A stretch of DNA of 64,000 bases from an uncultured Eubacteriales bacterium. GTDB lineage: Bacteria > Bacillota > Clostridia > Christensenellales > Aristaeellaceae. The notes under the pieces are model-generated. The model searched no databases, was not told the DNA's origin, and worked only from the letters and a program-made list of their open reading frames with translations. The position numbers and the translations under genes were made by a program. Shown here piece after piece: positions 50,976 to 59,395 of the stretch. The stretch lies in contig CADASK010000002.1 in the NCBI GenBank assembly GCA_902790495.1, positions 1 through 64,000 on the forward strand, written 5' to 3'. The stretch's first letter is position 1. Each line of letters begins with the position of its first letter.

Positions 50976-51110
50976 AAGCCTTCCCCCTCCGGGGGAAGGT
51001 GTCCGGGAGCCAAAGCTCCCGGACGGATGAGGGTCTGTTGTCAGTATGAAAGAAGATACAGACCTTCATCCGTCAGCCCGCCGGCTGACACCTTCCTCAG
51101 AAGGGAAGCG
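50976..51110. repeat. Composite family-2 repeat between ilvD and leuA
   Basis: A chain of hairpins: CCTTCCCCC/GGGGGAAGG, TCCGGGAGC/GCTCCCGGA, a longer GGATGAGGGTCTGT/ACAGACCTTCATCC stem and GTCAGC/GCTGAC. These modules match repeats common in Clostridia and share parts with the element at 48775. The stretch would fold strongly in the operon mRNA. Confidence 0.78.
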
Positions 51111-51161
51111 CATACCCTTCCTTTGTATACAGAATCCAAACCGAAAGGAGCTCCACGCACG

Positions 51162-52697
51162 ATGAGCCGCATCAAAATCTTTGACACCACCCTCCGCGAC
51201 GGTGAGCAGTCTCCGGGCTGCTCGATGAACCTGAAGGAAAAGATCGAGGTCGCCAAGTGCCTGGAGCGCCTGAAGGTGGATGTGATCGAGGCGGGCTTCG
51301 CCATCTCCTCGCCGGGCGACTTTGAGTCCGTGCAGACCATCGCCGGCTCGGTGAAGGACTGCACGGTGGCCTCCCTCGCCCGGGCCACGGCCAAGGACAT
51401 CGACTGCGCCTGGGAGGCGGTGAAGAACGCCGCCGACCCGCGCATTCACCTGTTCATCGCCACCTCGCCCCTGCACATGGAGTACAAGCTCAAGATGACC
51501 CCGGAGCAGGTGCTCGAGCGCACGGAGGAGATGACCAGGCGCGCGGTCAAGTACTGCTCCAACGTGGAGTTCTCCTGCGAGGACGCCACCCGCTCGGACG
51601 TGGACTTTCTCTGCCGGGTGGTGGAGATCGCCATCCGCTGCGGCGCCACGGTCATCAACCTGCCGGACACCGTGGGCTACACCACGCCGGACGAGATGCG
51701 CCAGCTGATCTCCACGGTGATGGGCCGCGTGCCCGGCACCGAGAAGGTGGAGTTCTCCGTGCACTGCCACAACGACCTGGGCATGGCGGTGGCCAACAGC
51801 CTGGCCGGCGTGCAGGGCGGCGCGCGCCAGATTGAGTGCACCATCAACGGCCTGGGCGAGCGCGCGGGCAACACGGCCCTGGAGGAGGTCGTGATGGCCA
51901 TGCGCACCCGGCCGGACATCTACGGCGTGGAGCAGACCCGCATCGACACCCGGCAGATCGCCCGGGCCAGCCGCACGGTCTATTCCATCATCGGCCAGAA
52001 GGCGCCCCTCAACAAGCCCATCGTGGGCCGCAACGCCTTCCTGCACGAGAGCGGCATCCACCAGCACGGCGTGCTGGCCAACAAGCGCACCTATGAGATC
52101 CTCACCCCCGAGGCGGTGGGCATCCGCACCAACAACCTGGTGCTGGGCAAGCACTCGGGCCGCCACGCCTTCTCCAACCACCTCTCGGCCATGGGCTATG
52201 AGCTGACGGACGAGGAGCTGAACGTGGTGTTCGAGGAGTTCAAGCAGCTCTGCGACAAGAAGAAGGACGTCAGCGACGAGGAGATCGAGGCCCTGGTGAC
52301 CCACAGCACCACGGTGGCCGAGAACGAGCCCAACGGCTTCAAGCTGGACTGGTTCGCGGTGCAGACCACCAACTTTACCACCGCCACCAGCACGGTGAGC
52401 CTGAAGCTGGGGGACAAGAAGTTCCAGGAGGTGGCCCTGGGCGACGGCCCCATCGACGCGGCCTTCCAGGCCATCGACAAGATCGTGAAGCCGATTCCCC
52501 ACACCTTCGATATCTTCCGCATCGATTCCACCTCCCAGGGCAAGGACACCATGGGCGATGTGCGCATCAAGCTGATGGCTGAGGGCGAGACCTTCTCCGG
52601 CCACGGCCTGTCCACCGACATCTTTGAGGCGTCCATCATCGCCTACCTCGGCGCCCTGAACCGGCTGAACGCCTGGGTGGAGAGGCAGGGGGAGTAA
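51162..52697 (+). CDS. leuA: 2-isopropylmalate synthase
   Basis: A 511-residue enzyme condensing acetyl-CoA with 2-oxoisovalerate, the first committed leucine step. The HMGL-type barrel starts [19 protein letters not shown] and contains the metal-site [17 protein letters not shown] near residue 203. The C-terminal LeuA dimer domain (about 390-505) is the leucine feedback site. The start at 51162 has AAAGGAG upstream. Confidence 0.95.
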   Translation: MSRIKIFDTTLRDGEQSPGCSMNLKEKIEVAKCLERLKVDVIEAGFAISSPGDFESVQTIAGSVKDCTVASLARATAKDIDCAWEAVKNAADPRIHLFIATSPLHMEYKLKMTPEQVLERTEEMTRRAVKYCSNVEFSCEDATRSDVDFLCRVVEIAIRCGATVINLPDTVGYTTPDEMRQLISTVMGRVPGTEKVEFSVHCHNDLGMAVANSLAGVQGGARQIECTINGLGERAGNTALEEVVMAMRTRPDIYGVEQTRIDTRQIARASRTVYSIIGQKAPLNKPIVGRNAFLHESGIHQHGVLANKRTYEILTPEAVGIRTNNLVLGKHSGRHAFSNHLSAMGYELTDEELNVVFEEFKQLCDKKKDVSDEEIEALVTHSTTVAENEPNGFKLDWFAVQTTNFTTATSTVSLKLGDKKFQEVALGDGPIDAAFQAIDKIVKPIPHTFDIFRIDSTSQGKDTMGDVRIKLMAEGETFSGHGLSTDIFEASIIAYLGALNRLNAWVERQGE

Positions 52698-52724
52698 GCC
52701 CTCTCCGTCAGCATCGGTGGCAGC

Positions 52725-52777
52725 CGAAGGTCCAGGGCGATCGGAAAGCCCTGGTCGCCGTCCGCAGGCGGCGAAAT
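52725..52777 (+). repeat. Two-hairpin intergenic element, short form (copy F)
   Basis: Hairpin 1 CCAGGGC/GCCCTGG around GATCGGAAA; hairpin 2 CGCCG/CGGCG around TCCGCAGG. Both stems differ from copies A, C and K yet remain fully paired. Lies between leuA and leuC and is preceded by CCCTCTCCGTCAGC, an apparent end of a family-2 element. Confidence 0.88.
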
Positions 52778-52809
52778 CTCTGATCTAAAACCAAGAAAGG
52801 GTGACGCTC

Positions 52810-54069
52810 ATGGGCATGACCATGACCCAAAAGATCCTCGCGGCCCACGCGGGGCTGCCCTCCGTCAAGGCGGGCGATCTCATCGAGGCCAACCTCGACC
52901 TGGTTCTCGGCAACGACGTGACCACCCCTGTGGCGGTCAATGTGTTCCGGGGCGCGGGCTTCCACCGTGTCTTCGACCGGGAGAAGATCGCCATCGTGCT
53001 GGATCACTACACCCCCTGCAAGGACATCAAGTCCGCCCAGCTGTGCAAGACGGCCCGGGAATTTGCCCACGAGTACGGCATCACCCACTTCTATGACGTG
53101 GGCCAGGCCGGCATCGAGCACGCCCTGCTGCCCGAGAAGGGTCTCGTCGCCCCGGGAGACGTGGTCGTCGGCGCGGACAGCCACACCTGCACCTACGGCG
53201 CGCAGGGTGCCTTCTCCACGGGCATCGGCTCCACGGACATGGCGGCCGGCATGGTCTCCGGCAAGAACTGGTTCAAGGTGCCCGCGGCCATCCGCGTGGA
53301 GCTGACCGGCTCCCTGCACGGCTGGGTCAGCGGCAAGGACGTCATCCTGCACCTGATCGGCCTGATCGGCGTGGACGGTGCGCTGTACAAGTCCATCGAG
53401 TTCACCGGCCCCGGCGTGGCCTCGCTGACGATGGACGACCGCTTCACCATCTCCAACATGGCCATCGAGGCCGGCGGCAAGAACGGCATCTTCCCGGTGG
53501 ACGACCGCACCCGCGAGTACCTGCAGGGCCGCGTCGACCGCCCCTGGACGGCTTATGAGGCCGATCCCGACGCGGAGTATGAGCGCACGGTGACCATCGA
53601 CCTGGACAGCCTGGTCTCCACCGTGTCCCTGCCGCACCTGCCCAGCAACACCCGCACCGCCCGCGAGGTGGCCGGGATGAAGGTGGATCAGGCGGTGATC
53701 GGCTCCTGCACCAACGGCCGCATCAGCGACCTGCGGGTGGCCGCGTCCATCCTCAAGGGCCGCCAGGTGGCCGAGGGCGTGCGCTGCATCGTGATCCCCG
53801 CCACCCAGGCGATTTACCTGCAGTGCGTGAAGGAAGGCCTGGCGGAGATCTTCGTGAACGCGGGCTGCGCCTTCTCCACGCCCACCTGCGGCCCCTGCCT
53901 GGGCGGCCACATGGGCTGCATGTGCGAGGGTGAGCGCGCCATCTCCACCACCAACCGCAACTTTGTGGGCCGCATGGGCCACGTGCAGAGCGAGGTCGTG
54001 CTGGCCTCCCCCGCGGTGGCCGCCGCAACCGCGGTCAAGGGCGTTATCACTGATCCGGAGGATCTGTAA
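52810..54069 (+). CDS. leuC: 3-isopropylmalate dehydratase large subunit
   Basis: A 419-residue aconitase-family enzyme. The Fe-S ligands are in SCTNGR (~residue 300) and [11 protein letters not shown] (~360), with the HT motif in DSHTCTYG near 122. It isomerises isopropylmalate with LeuD. The ATG at 52810 has AAAGG 9 bases upstream and is preferred to a GTG 9 bases earlier. It is the short archaeal/HacA-like type that pairs with a ~165-residue small subunit. Confidence 0.94.
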   Translation: MGMTMTQKILAAHAGLPSVKAGDLIEANLDLVLGNDVTTPVAVNVFRGAGFHRVFDREKIAIVLDHYTPCKDIKSAQLCKTAREFAHEYGITHFYDVGQAGIEHALLPEKGLVAPGDVVVGADSHTCTYGAQGAFSTGIGSTDMAAGMVSGKNWFKVPAAIRVELTGSLHGWVSGKDVILHLIGLIGVDGALYKSIEFTGPGVASLTMDDRFTISNMAIEAGGKNGIFPVDDRTREYLQGRVDRPWTAYEADPDAEYERTVTIDLDSLVSTVSLPHLPSNTRTAREVAGMKVDQAVIGSCTNGRISDLRVAASILKGRQVAEGVRCIVIPATQAIYLQCVKEGLAEIFVNAGCAFSTPTCGPCLGGHMGCMCEGERAISTTNRNFVGRMGHVQSEVVLASPAVAAATAVKGVITDPEDL

Positions 54070-54107
54070 TCTTCATCGCCAATGAAGGCGCAACCTCTTC
54101 CGGGAGG

Positions 54108-54166
54108 GAAGCCCGAAGGTCCAGGGCGACCGGAAATCCCTGGTCGCCGCCCGCGGGCACAGGGCT
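54108..54166 (+). repeat. Two-hairpin element, short form, partly altered (copy G1)
   Basis: Hairpin 1 CCAGGG/CCCTGG around CGACCGGAAAT; hairpin 2 is shortened (CGCCCGCGGGCA). It abuts the inverted long-form copy G2, so the two share the hairpin-2 region head-to-head. Confidence 0.75.
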
Positions 54167-54268
54167 TTCCGATCGGTCCGGGGCTGCCGCCCGTTCTCCG
54201 CTGAAAACTCCATAACATGGAGTTTTCCGGGCGCTCCGAACCCTTTGCAAACCTTCGGGTGCAGACTT
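54150..54268 (-). repeat. Two-hairpin element, long form (copy G2)
   Basis: Minus-strand orientation. Outer stem pieces: ACAGGGCTTTCCGATC near 54160-54175 and GAACCCTTTGCAAACC near 54238-54253. The terminal hairpin AAAACTCCAT/ATGGAGTTTT (54204-54213, 54217-54226) matches the stem of copy A exactly. Located between leuC and leuD, hence transcribed within the operon. Confidence 0.82.
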
Positions 54269-54305
54269 CGCTGAAATCATGATTCAGAGAGGATGAGATG
54301 CCACC

Positions 54306-54806
54306 ATGCTGAAAGGCAAGGTCTTCAAATACCCCGACAACGTGGACACCGACGTGATCATCCCCGCGCGCTACCTCAACTCCCCCTCCGCGGAGGAGCT
54401 GGCGCAGCACTGCATGGAGGATATCGACAAGGATTTTGTGAAGAACATGAAGCACGGCGACATCATGGTCGCCGGGTGGAATTTCGGCTGCGGCTCCTCC
54501 CGCGAACACGCGCCTATGGCCATCCAGACCTGCGGCATCTCCTGCGTCATCGCGGCGAGCTTTGCGCGCATCTTCTACCGCAACAGCATCAACATCGGCC
54601 TGCCGATCCTCGAATGCCCCGAGGCGGCCCAGAAGATCGCGGCCGGCGACACGGTGTCGGTGGATCTGGATACCGGCGTCATCCGGGACGACACCACGGG
54701 CGAGCAGTTCCAGGCCACGGCCTTCCCGCCCTTCATCAAAAACATCATCGACCAGGGCGGTCTGCTGCCCTACCTTAAGGCGCAGCAGGACGCGGGGGAA
54801 GTGTGA
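54306..54806 (+). CDS. leuD: 3-isopropylmalate dehydratase small subunit
   Basis: A 166-residue protein with the swivel-domain motifs: [20 protein letters not shown] at the start and [15 protein letters not shown] near residue 58, whose serine and arginine contact the substrate. Its short length fits the LeuC type encoded just upstream. Confidence 0.94.
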   Translation: MLKGKVFKYPDNVDTDVIIPARYLNSPSAEELAQHCMEDIDKDFVKNMKHGDIMVAGWNFGCGSSREHAPMAIQTCGISCVIAASFARIFYRNSINIGLPILECPEAAQKIAAGDTVSVDLDTGVIRDDTTGEQFQATAFPPFIKNIIDQGGLLPYLKAQQDAGEV

Positions 54807-54850
54807 TCCCCGACTGCCACATCACGCAGCATAGCGAAGGAGGTTTCCCC

Positions 54851-55924
54851 ATGCGCATGAACATCGCCCTCGTCAAAGGTGACGGCATCGGCCCGGAAAT
54901 CGTCGACTCCGCCGTCCAGGTTCTCGAGACCGTCGCCGCGCGCTGCGGCCACAGCTTCGCCTTCACCGAGGTGCTGGCGGGCGGCTGCGCCATCGACGCG
55001 GTGGGCATCCCGCTGCCCAAGGAGACAGTCGACATCTGCCTGCAGAGCGACAGCGTGCTGCTGGGCGCGGTGGGCGGCCCCAAGTGGGACGGCCTGCCCG
55101 GCGGCAACCGCCCGGAGAAGGCCCTGCTGGGCCTGCGCAGCGCCATGGGCCTGTACACCAACCTGCGGCCCGCGCGCCTCTATCCCGCGCTGAAGGACGA
55201 ATGCCCCCTGCGCGCGGACATCGTGGAGAAGGGCTTTGACCTGCTGATGGTGCGCGAGCTGACCGGCGGCATCTACTTCGGCGACCGCGGCCGCCGCGAG
55301 GGCAAGTACGGCCCCGAGGCCTACGACACCGAGGCCTACTCCGTGATGGAGGTCGAGCGCATCGCCCGGGCCGCCTTCGAGGCCGCCCGCAAGCGGGGCA
55401 AGAAGGTGACCTCCATCGACAAGGCCAACGTGCTGGAAACCTCCCGCCTGTGGCGCGAGACCGTGCACCGCATCGGCGCGAACTATCCCGACGTGGAGCT
55501 GCAGGATATGCTGGTGGACAACGCCGCCATGCAGCTGGTGCGCAATCCCTCGTCCTTCGACGTGGTGGTGACCAGCAACATGTTCGGCGACATCCTCTCC
55601 GACGAGGCCAGCCAGATCAGCGGCTCCATCGGCCTGCTGCCCTCGGCCTCCCTGGGCGACGGCAGGCGCGGCCTGTACGAGCCGATCCACGGCTCTGCCC
55701 CGGACATCGCCGGGCAGAACAAGGCCAATCCCCTGGCGACGATCCTCTCCGCCGCGATGATGCTGCGCTACGCCTTCGACCTGGAGGACGAGGCGCGGAT
55801 GATCGAGCGCGCGGTGGACAAGGCGCTGGAGGACGGCTGCCGCACGGCGGATATCGCGAGGGGCGAGGGCGTGAAGGCACTCAGCTGCACGGAAATGACC
55901 GCAGCGGTGATTGAGAGACTCTGA
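54851..55924 (+). CDS. leuB: 3-isopropylmalate dehydrogenase
   Basis: A 357-residue NAD-dependent enzyme that oxidises and decarboxylates isopropylmalate to the leucine precursor. Motifs: [12 protein letters not shown] at the start, the substrate arginines in [18 protein letters not shown], and the NAD/Mg region [29 protein letters not shown]. The ATG at 54851 has AAGGAGG 8 bases upstream. Last biosynthetic gene of the operon. Confidence 0.95.
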   Translation: MRMNIALVKGDGIGPEIVDSAVQVLETVAARCGHSFAFTEVLAGGCAIDAVGIPLPKETVDICLQSDSVLLGAVGGPKWDGLPGGNRPEKALLGLRSAMGLYTNLRPARLYPALKDECPLRADIVEKGFDLLMVRELTGGIYFGDRGRREGKYGPEAYDTEAYSVMEVERIARAAFEAARKRGKKVTSIDKANVLETSRLWRETVHRIGANYPDVELQDMLVDNAAMQLVRNPSSFDVVVTSNMFGDILSDEASQISGSIGLLPSASLGDGRRGLYEPIHGSAPDIAGQNKANPLATILSAAMMLRYAFDLEDEARMIERAVDKALEDGCRTADIARGEGVKALSCTEMTAAVIERL

Positions 55925-55960
55925 GTTTGATCTGAACAACAGAATCATGGCAGCGGAGGA

Positions 55961-56022
55961 TTTCGCCGTCTGCGGGCGGCGACCCGGGGGCTTTGCGATT
56001 GCCCCCGGGACCCCTTCGCTCA
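55961..56022 (-). repeat. Two-hairpin intergenic element, short form (copy H)
   Basis: Minus strand: hairpin 1 CCCGGGGGC/GCCCCCGGG around an AATCGCAAA loop; hairpin 2 CGCCG/CGGCG-type stem. It combines the stem 1 of copy J with the stem 2 of copy F. Lies between leuB and the DUF815 gene. Confidence 0.87.
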
Positions 56023-56037
56023 AGAGGTGAAAGCATT

Positions 56038-57363
56038 TTGTACCAAGAGCTATCCCGGCTGACGCTCTACAGCAACCTGCCGGAGGACTGCCCGCTGTGC
56101 CAGCTGGCGCGGGTCGAGCAGCGCCTGGAGGAAACCGCGGACGCGCCGCTGACCGGCAAGGAGCGGGCTACCCTCACCCACACGGTGATGGCGCAGGTCA
56201 AGCGCCTGCTGGACCTGGCGACGGCCTGCGGCTTCGACGGCAACCTGTGGCAGAACTACCTGACCTGGCTGATCATCACCCACGAGGATTCCTTCTCGCT
56301 GACCTTCGAGCGGGCCGAGCCGATGGACGGCAGCATCCGGGCTATCGCGGTGGAGGATTTCCGCATCTTCCGGAGGCTGTTCCACTGGGATTTTTCCGCG
56401 ATGGAAAAGGCCCTGGACATCCGCGCCCTGACCCTGCTGCAGGGCTACACCGCCGTGCCCAAGCGCGAGCAGATGTACAACCGCGCGGTGTCCGAGGCGG
56501 TGCGCGGCCTCTCGCCGAGAATCGCCGCCGCACAGAGCCCGGAGGAGATCTACGAGCTGGTGACCTCCCACTACCGGGACTGCGGCGTCGGGCTGTTCGG
56601 CCTCAACCGCGCCTTCCGCGTGCGGGGCGACCGCGAAAGCCTGAGCTTCGAGCCCATCCACAACCTGGACGCGGTGACCCTGGACAGCCTGGTGGGCTAC
56701 GACCTGCAGAAGAAGAAGCTGCGCGCCAACGTCGAGGCCTTCCTCAGCGGAAAGCCCTTCAACAACACCCTGCTCTACGGTGACGCCGGCACCGGCAAAT
56801 CCACCTCGGTGAAGGCGCTGCTGCCGGAGTATGGCCCGCGGGGCCTGCGGGTGATCGAGCTGGACAAGCACCAGTTCGCCCTGCTGCAGGACGTGATTGC
56901 CCAGGTGAAACGCCGCCACTGCAGGTTCATCATCTTCCTGGACGACCTCTCCTTCGACGAGGGCGAGGCGGAGTACAAGTACCTGAAGGCCGTCATCGAG
57001 GGCGGTCTGGAATCGCGCCCGGACAACGTGATGATCTGCGCGACCTCCAACCGCCGCCACTTGGTCAAGGAGACCTGGAAGGACCGCGACGACATGGAGC
57101 ACGACGGCGACATCCACCGCTCGGACACGGTGGAGGAAAAGCTCTCCCTCTCCGCGCGCTTCGGCTGCTCCATCAACTACTCCGCGCCGGACCGCCGGCT
57201 CTTCGACCAGATCGTGGTGGCCCTCGCCCAGCGGCACCCGGAGATCAGTCTGACCCGGGAGGAGCTGCTGGCCGCCGCCAACCGCTTCGAGCTGCGCCAC
57301 GGCGGGCTCTCCGGCAGAACCGCCCAGCAGTTCATCAACGAGGTGGCGGGAGGGAATCTGTGA
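56038..57363 (+). CDS. DUF815 family AAA-type ATPase
   Basis: A 441-residue protein. An N-terminal helical region (1-190) precedes an ATPase domain with Walker A LLYGDAGTGKSTSVKAL near residue 245, Walker B FIIFLDDLSF near 297, and conserved RPDNVMICATSNRRHLVKETW. DUF815 ATPases are widespread in Bacillota without an established function. No ATG fits the start; a TTG at 56038 with AGAGGTG 8 bases upstream gives the expected N-terminus. It follows leuB by 113 bases that hold copy H and may be cotranscribed with the leu genes. Confidence 0.85.
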   Translation: MYQELSRLTLYSNLPEDCPLCQLARVEQRLEETADAPLTGKERATLTHTVMAQVKRLLDLATACGFDGNLWQNYLTWLIITHEDSFSLTFERAEPMDGSIRAIAVEDFRIFRRLFHWDFSAMEKALDIRALTLLQGYTAVPKREQMYNRAVSEAVRGLSPRIAAAQSPEEIYELVTSHYRDCGVGLFGLNRAFRVRGDRESLSFEPIHNLDAVTLDSLVGYDLQKKKLRANVEAFLSGKPFNNTLLYGDAGTGKSTSVKALLPEYGPRGLRVIELDKHQFALLQDVIAQVKRRHCRFIIFLDDLSFDEGEAEYKYLKAVIEGGLESRPDNVMICATSNRRHLVKETWKDRDDMEHDGDIHRSDTVEEKLSLSARFGCSINYSAPDRRLFDQIVVALAQRHPEISLTREELLAAANRFELRHGGLSGRTAQQFINEVAGGNL

Positions 57364-57389
57364 CACCGGCCTCATCCGCGACCTGATAG

Positions 57390-57418
57390 GCCTTCTCTCG
57401 GACAGGGAGAAGGCTTTT
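57390..57418 (+). terminator. Terminator after the DUF815 gene
   Basis: GCCTTCTC (57390-57397) pairs with GAGAAGGC (57407-57414), followed by TTTTC. Probably the end of the ilv-leu-DUF815 transcript. Confidence 0.83.
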
Positions 57419-57488
57419 CAATCCGAACGTCCGGGTTTCTATTCACAGAAAATAGCCAAAATCCACGAACATTTTACCAAAAAGACAC

Positions 57489-57517
57489 TTCCAACATTCG
57501 CAAAGGTATGGTATAAT
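57489..57517 (+). promoter_or_regulatory. purR promoter
   Basis: TTCCAA (57489-57494) and TATAAT (57512-57517) with a 17-base spacer, 44 bases before the purR start. Just upstream, CGAACATT (57467-57474) resembles half of a PurBox, so self-repression is possible but weakly supported. Confidence 0.65.
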
Positions 57518-57561
57518 GCGTCGGTAACTGGTTTGCAAGGGAACCCAACGGAGGCTGAACC

Positions 57562-58392
57562 ATGGAGAAGATTCGCCGCAACGAGCGCATGAGCGCGATG
57601 ATGAAGATTCTGGCCGACCACCCGAATCAGATTTTTACCCTCAGTCACTTCTGTGACCTGTTTGGCGCGGCCAAATCGACCATGAGCGAGGACATCGACA
57701 TCCTCCGGGACGTGTGCAAAACCTTCGGCCTGGGCGAACTGGAGACCGTGACCGGCGCGGCGGGCGGCGTGCGCTACCGCGCGAGGATCGCCCGGGAGGA
57801 CGCCTTCGCCTACGTCAACGGCCTGTGCGAGAATCTGAGCGGCACCGAGCGGCTACTGCCCGGCGGCTTCCTCTATTACAGCGACGTGCTCTCCAGCCCG
57901 GAGATCACCCACCGCATGGGCGGCATCCTGGCCACAGAGTACTTTGACGCGGAGCCGGATTTCGTGCTGACCATGGAGACCAAGGGCATCCCGGTGGCGC
58001 TGACGACGGCCCACGCCCTCGGCGTGCCGCTGGTCATCGCCCGGCACAATTCCCGCGTCTACGAGGGCTCGGCGGTCAACATCAACTATGTCTCCGGCTC
58101 CTCCGGCAACATCCAGACCATGTCGCTGGCGCGGCGGTCGGTGCGGGAGGGTCAGCGGGCACTGATCGTGGACGACTTCCTCAAGGGAGGCGGCACGGCC
58201 AAGGGCATGGTGGATCTGATGCGCGAGTTCAGCGTGGAGGTCATCGGCATGGCCTTCGTGATGGAGACCGCGACCCCGACCCGCAAGCGCGTGCAGAACG
58301 CGAAGTCCCTGATGACCCTGGAGATCACCGGCGGCGACGAGCCGGAAGCCATCGTCCGCCCGGCGGCGTGGCTGTCCGACGGCAAGGCGTGA
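57562..58392 (+). CDS. purR: Purine operon repressor PurR
   Basis: A 276-residue Bacillus-type PurR. The N-terminal winged helix (1-75, KIRRNERMSAMMKILADHP) is fused to a phosphoribosyltransferase-like domain. That domain keeps the PRPP motif ALIVDDFLKGGGTAKG near residue 200 and senses PRPP to release DNA. Members repress purine synthesis and transport genes; none are in this window. GGAGG precedes the ATG. Confidence 0.94.
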   Translation: MEKIRRNERMSAMMKILADHPNQIFTLSHFCDLFGAAKSTMSEDIDILRDVCKTFGLGELETVTGAAGGVRYRARIAREDAFAYVNGLCENLSGTERLLPGGFLYYSDVLSSPEITHRMGGILATEYFDAEPDFVLTMETKGIPVALTTAHALGVPLVIARHNSRVYEGSAVNINYVSGSSGNIQTMSLARRSVREGQRALIVDDFLKGGGTAKGMVDLMREFSVEVIGMAFVMETATPTRKRVQNAKSLMTLEITGGDEPEAIVRPAAWLSDGKA

Positions 58393-58513
58393 GCCGCCAA
58401 CCCCGATAATTGCATCCAACAAGCGGCCAAGCGGGGCCCTGTCCCGATTTGCCGCCATTTTGGCTGTTCAGGGTTCACACTTTCTATGATTCATATCCAA
58501 CTAAAACACAATG

Positions 58514-58640
58514 GGCGAAGGTTTCCAAAGGGCTCTGAGCGCCCGGAAAACAGTCCAGTGGACTGTTTTCAGTGAAGAGCGGGCGGCAGCCCCGGACCGA
58601 TCGCAAAGCCCTTTGGCCGCGCCCGCAGGCGCGGAATCTC
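58514..58640 (+). repeat. Two-hairpin intergenic element, long form (copy I)
   Basis: Outer stem CCAAAGGGC (58525-58533) with GCCCTTTGG (58608-58616): compared with copy A, the first pair has switched orientation. The terminal hairpin AAAACAGTCC/GGACTGTTTT (58547-58556, 58560-58569) has a different stem from copies A, B and G2 but pairs perfectly. Hairpin 2 is CCGCGCC/GGCGCGG around CGCA. Confidence 0.88.
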
Positions 58641-58689
58641 TCGAAACGCCTTATAACATACCGAGAAAGATAATTTAGGAAGATACGAA

Positions 58690-59265
58690 ATGGAAAAAGA
58701 AATCTTCGTGGTGGTGGGCCTGGGCAACCCCGGCCTCAAATACGCCCACACCCGGCATAACATGGGCTTCGACACCCTGCAGCTGCTGGCCGACCGCTGG
58801 CATGTGGGCCTGACCCGGGAGCGCTGCAGCGGCCTGGTGGGCGAGACGGATTTCGAGGGCCGGCGGGTGGCGCTCTGCCAGCCCCAGACCTTCATGAACC
58901 TCTCCGGCGAGTGCGTTTCCCCGCTGATCCACTGGTACAAGTGCCCGCAGGATCACCTGATGGTCATCTGCGACGACATCGACCTGAAGCCCGGCCAGGT
59001 GCGCTTCCGCCGCTCGGGCCGCGCCGGCACCCACAACGGCCTGCGCAACATCGTGGAGCAGCTGGGCGGCACGGAGTTTCCCCGCTGCCGCATCGGCGTG
59101 GGCGCGCCGGCGGAGAACTGGGATCTGGTGGACTGGGTGCTGGGCAAGCCCCTGACCCGGGAGGAGCAGGCGCTGATCCTCGACGCCCAGACCCGCGCCG
59201 CCGATGGGATTGAGAAGTGGATTCTCGAGGGCATCGACAAGGCTATGAGCAAATACAATGGGTAA
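58690..59265 (+). CDS. pth: Peptidyl-tRNA hydrolase
   Basis: A 191-residue Pth that frees tRNA from stalled peptidyl-tRNA. Conserved parts: VVGLGNPGLKYAHTRHNMGF with the catalytic histidine near residue 23, QPQTFMNLSGE, and DDIDLKPGQVRFRRSGRAGTHNGLRNI. pth followed by mfd is a common gene order in Bacillota; here repeat copy J separates them. Confidence 0.95.
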   Translation: MEKEIFVVVGLGNPGLKYAHTRHNMGFDTLQLLADRWHVGLTRERCSGLVGETDFEGRRVALCQPQTFMNLSGECVSPLIHWYKCPQDHLMVICDDIDLKPGQVRFRRSGRAGTHNGLRNIVEQLGGTEFPRCRIGVGAPAENWDLVDWVLGKPLTREEQALILDAQTRAADGIEKWILEGIDKAMSKYNG

Positions 59266-59287
59266 GTCCTCCCTGACAGTGATGCGT

Positions 59288-59346
59288 GCGAAGGGGTCCC
59301 GGGGGCGATCGCAAAGCCCCCGGGTCGCGCCCGCAGGCGCGAAACC
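59288..59346 (+). repeat. Two-hairpin intergenic element, short form (copy J)
   Basis: Hairpin 1 CCCGGGGGC (59298-59306) with GCCCCCGGG (59316-59324) around GATCGCAAA; hairpin 2 CGCGCC/GGCGCG around CGCA. The loops are identical to copy K while stem 1 differs at several paired positions. Confidence 0.9.
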
Positions 59347-59395
59347 CATGCATCCATAAGCTATTCAATCAAAGAAATGTAGTATAAGGTATATC

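Noticed and set aside
57460..57500. PurBox pair upstream of purR
   Set aside because: Only CGAACATT and CCAACATT are seen, in the same orientation, whereas PurBoxes are normally a pair of longer inverted sites; mentioned only as a weak possibility.
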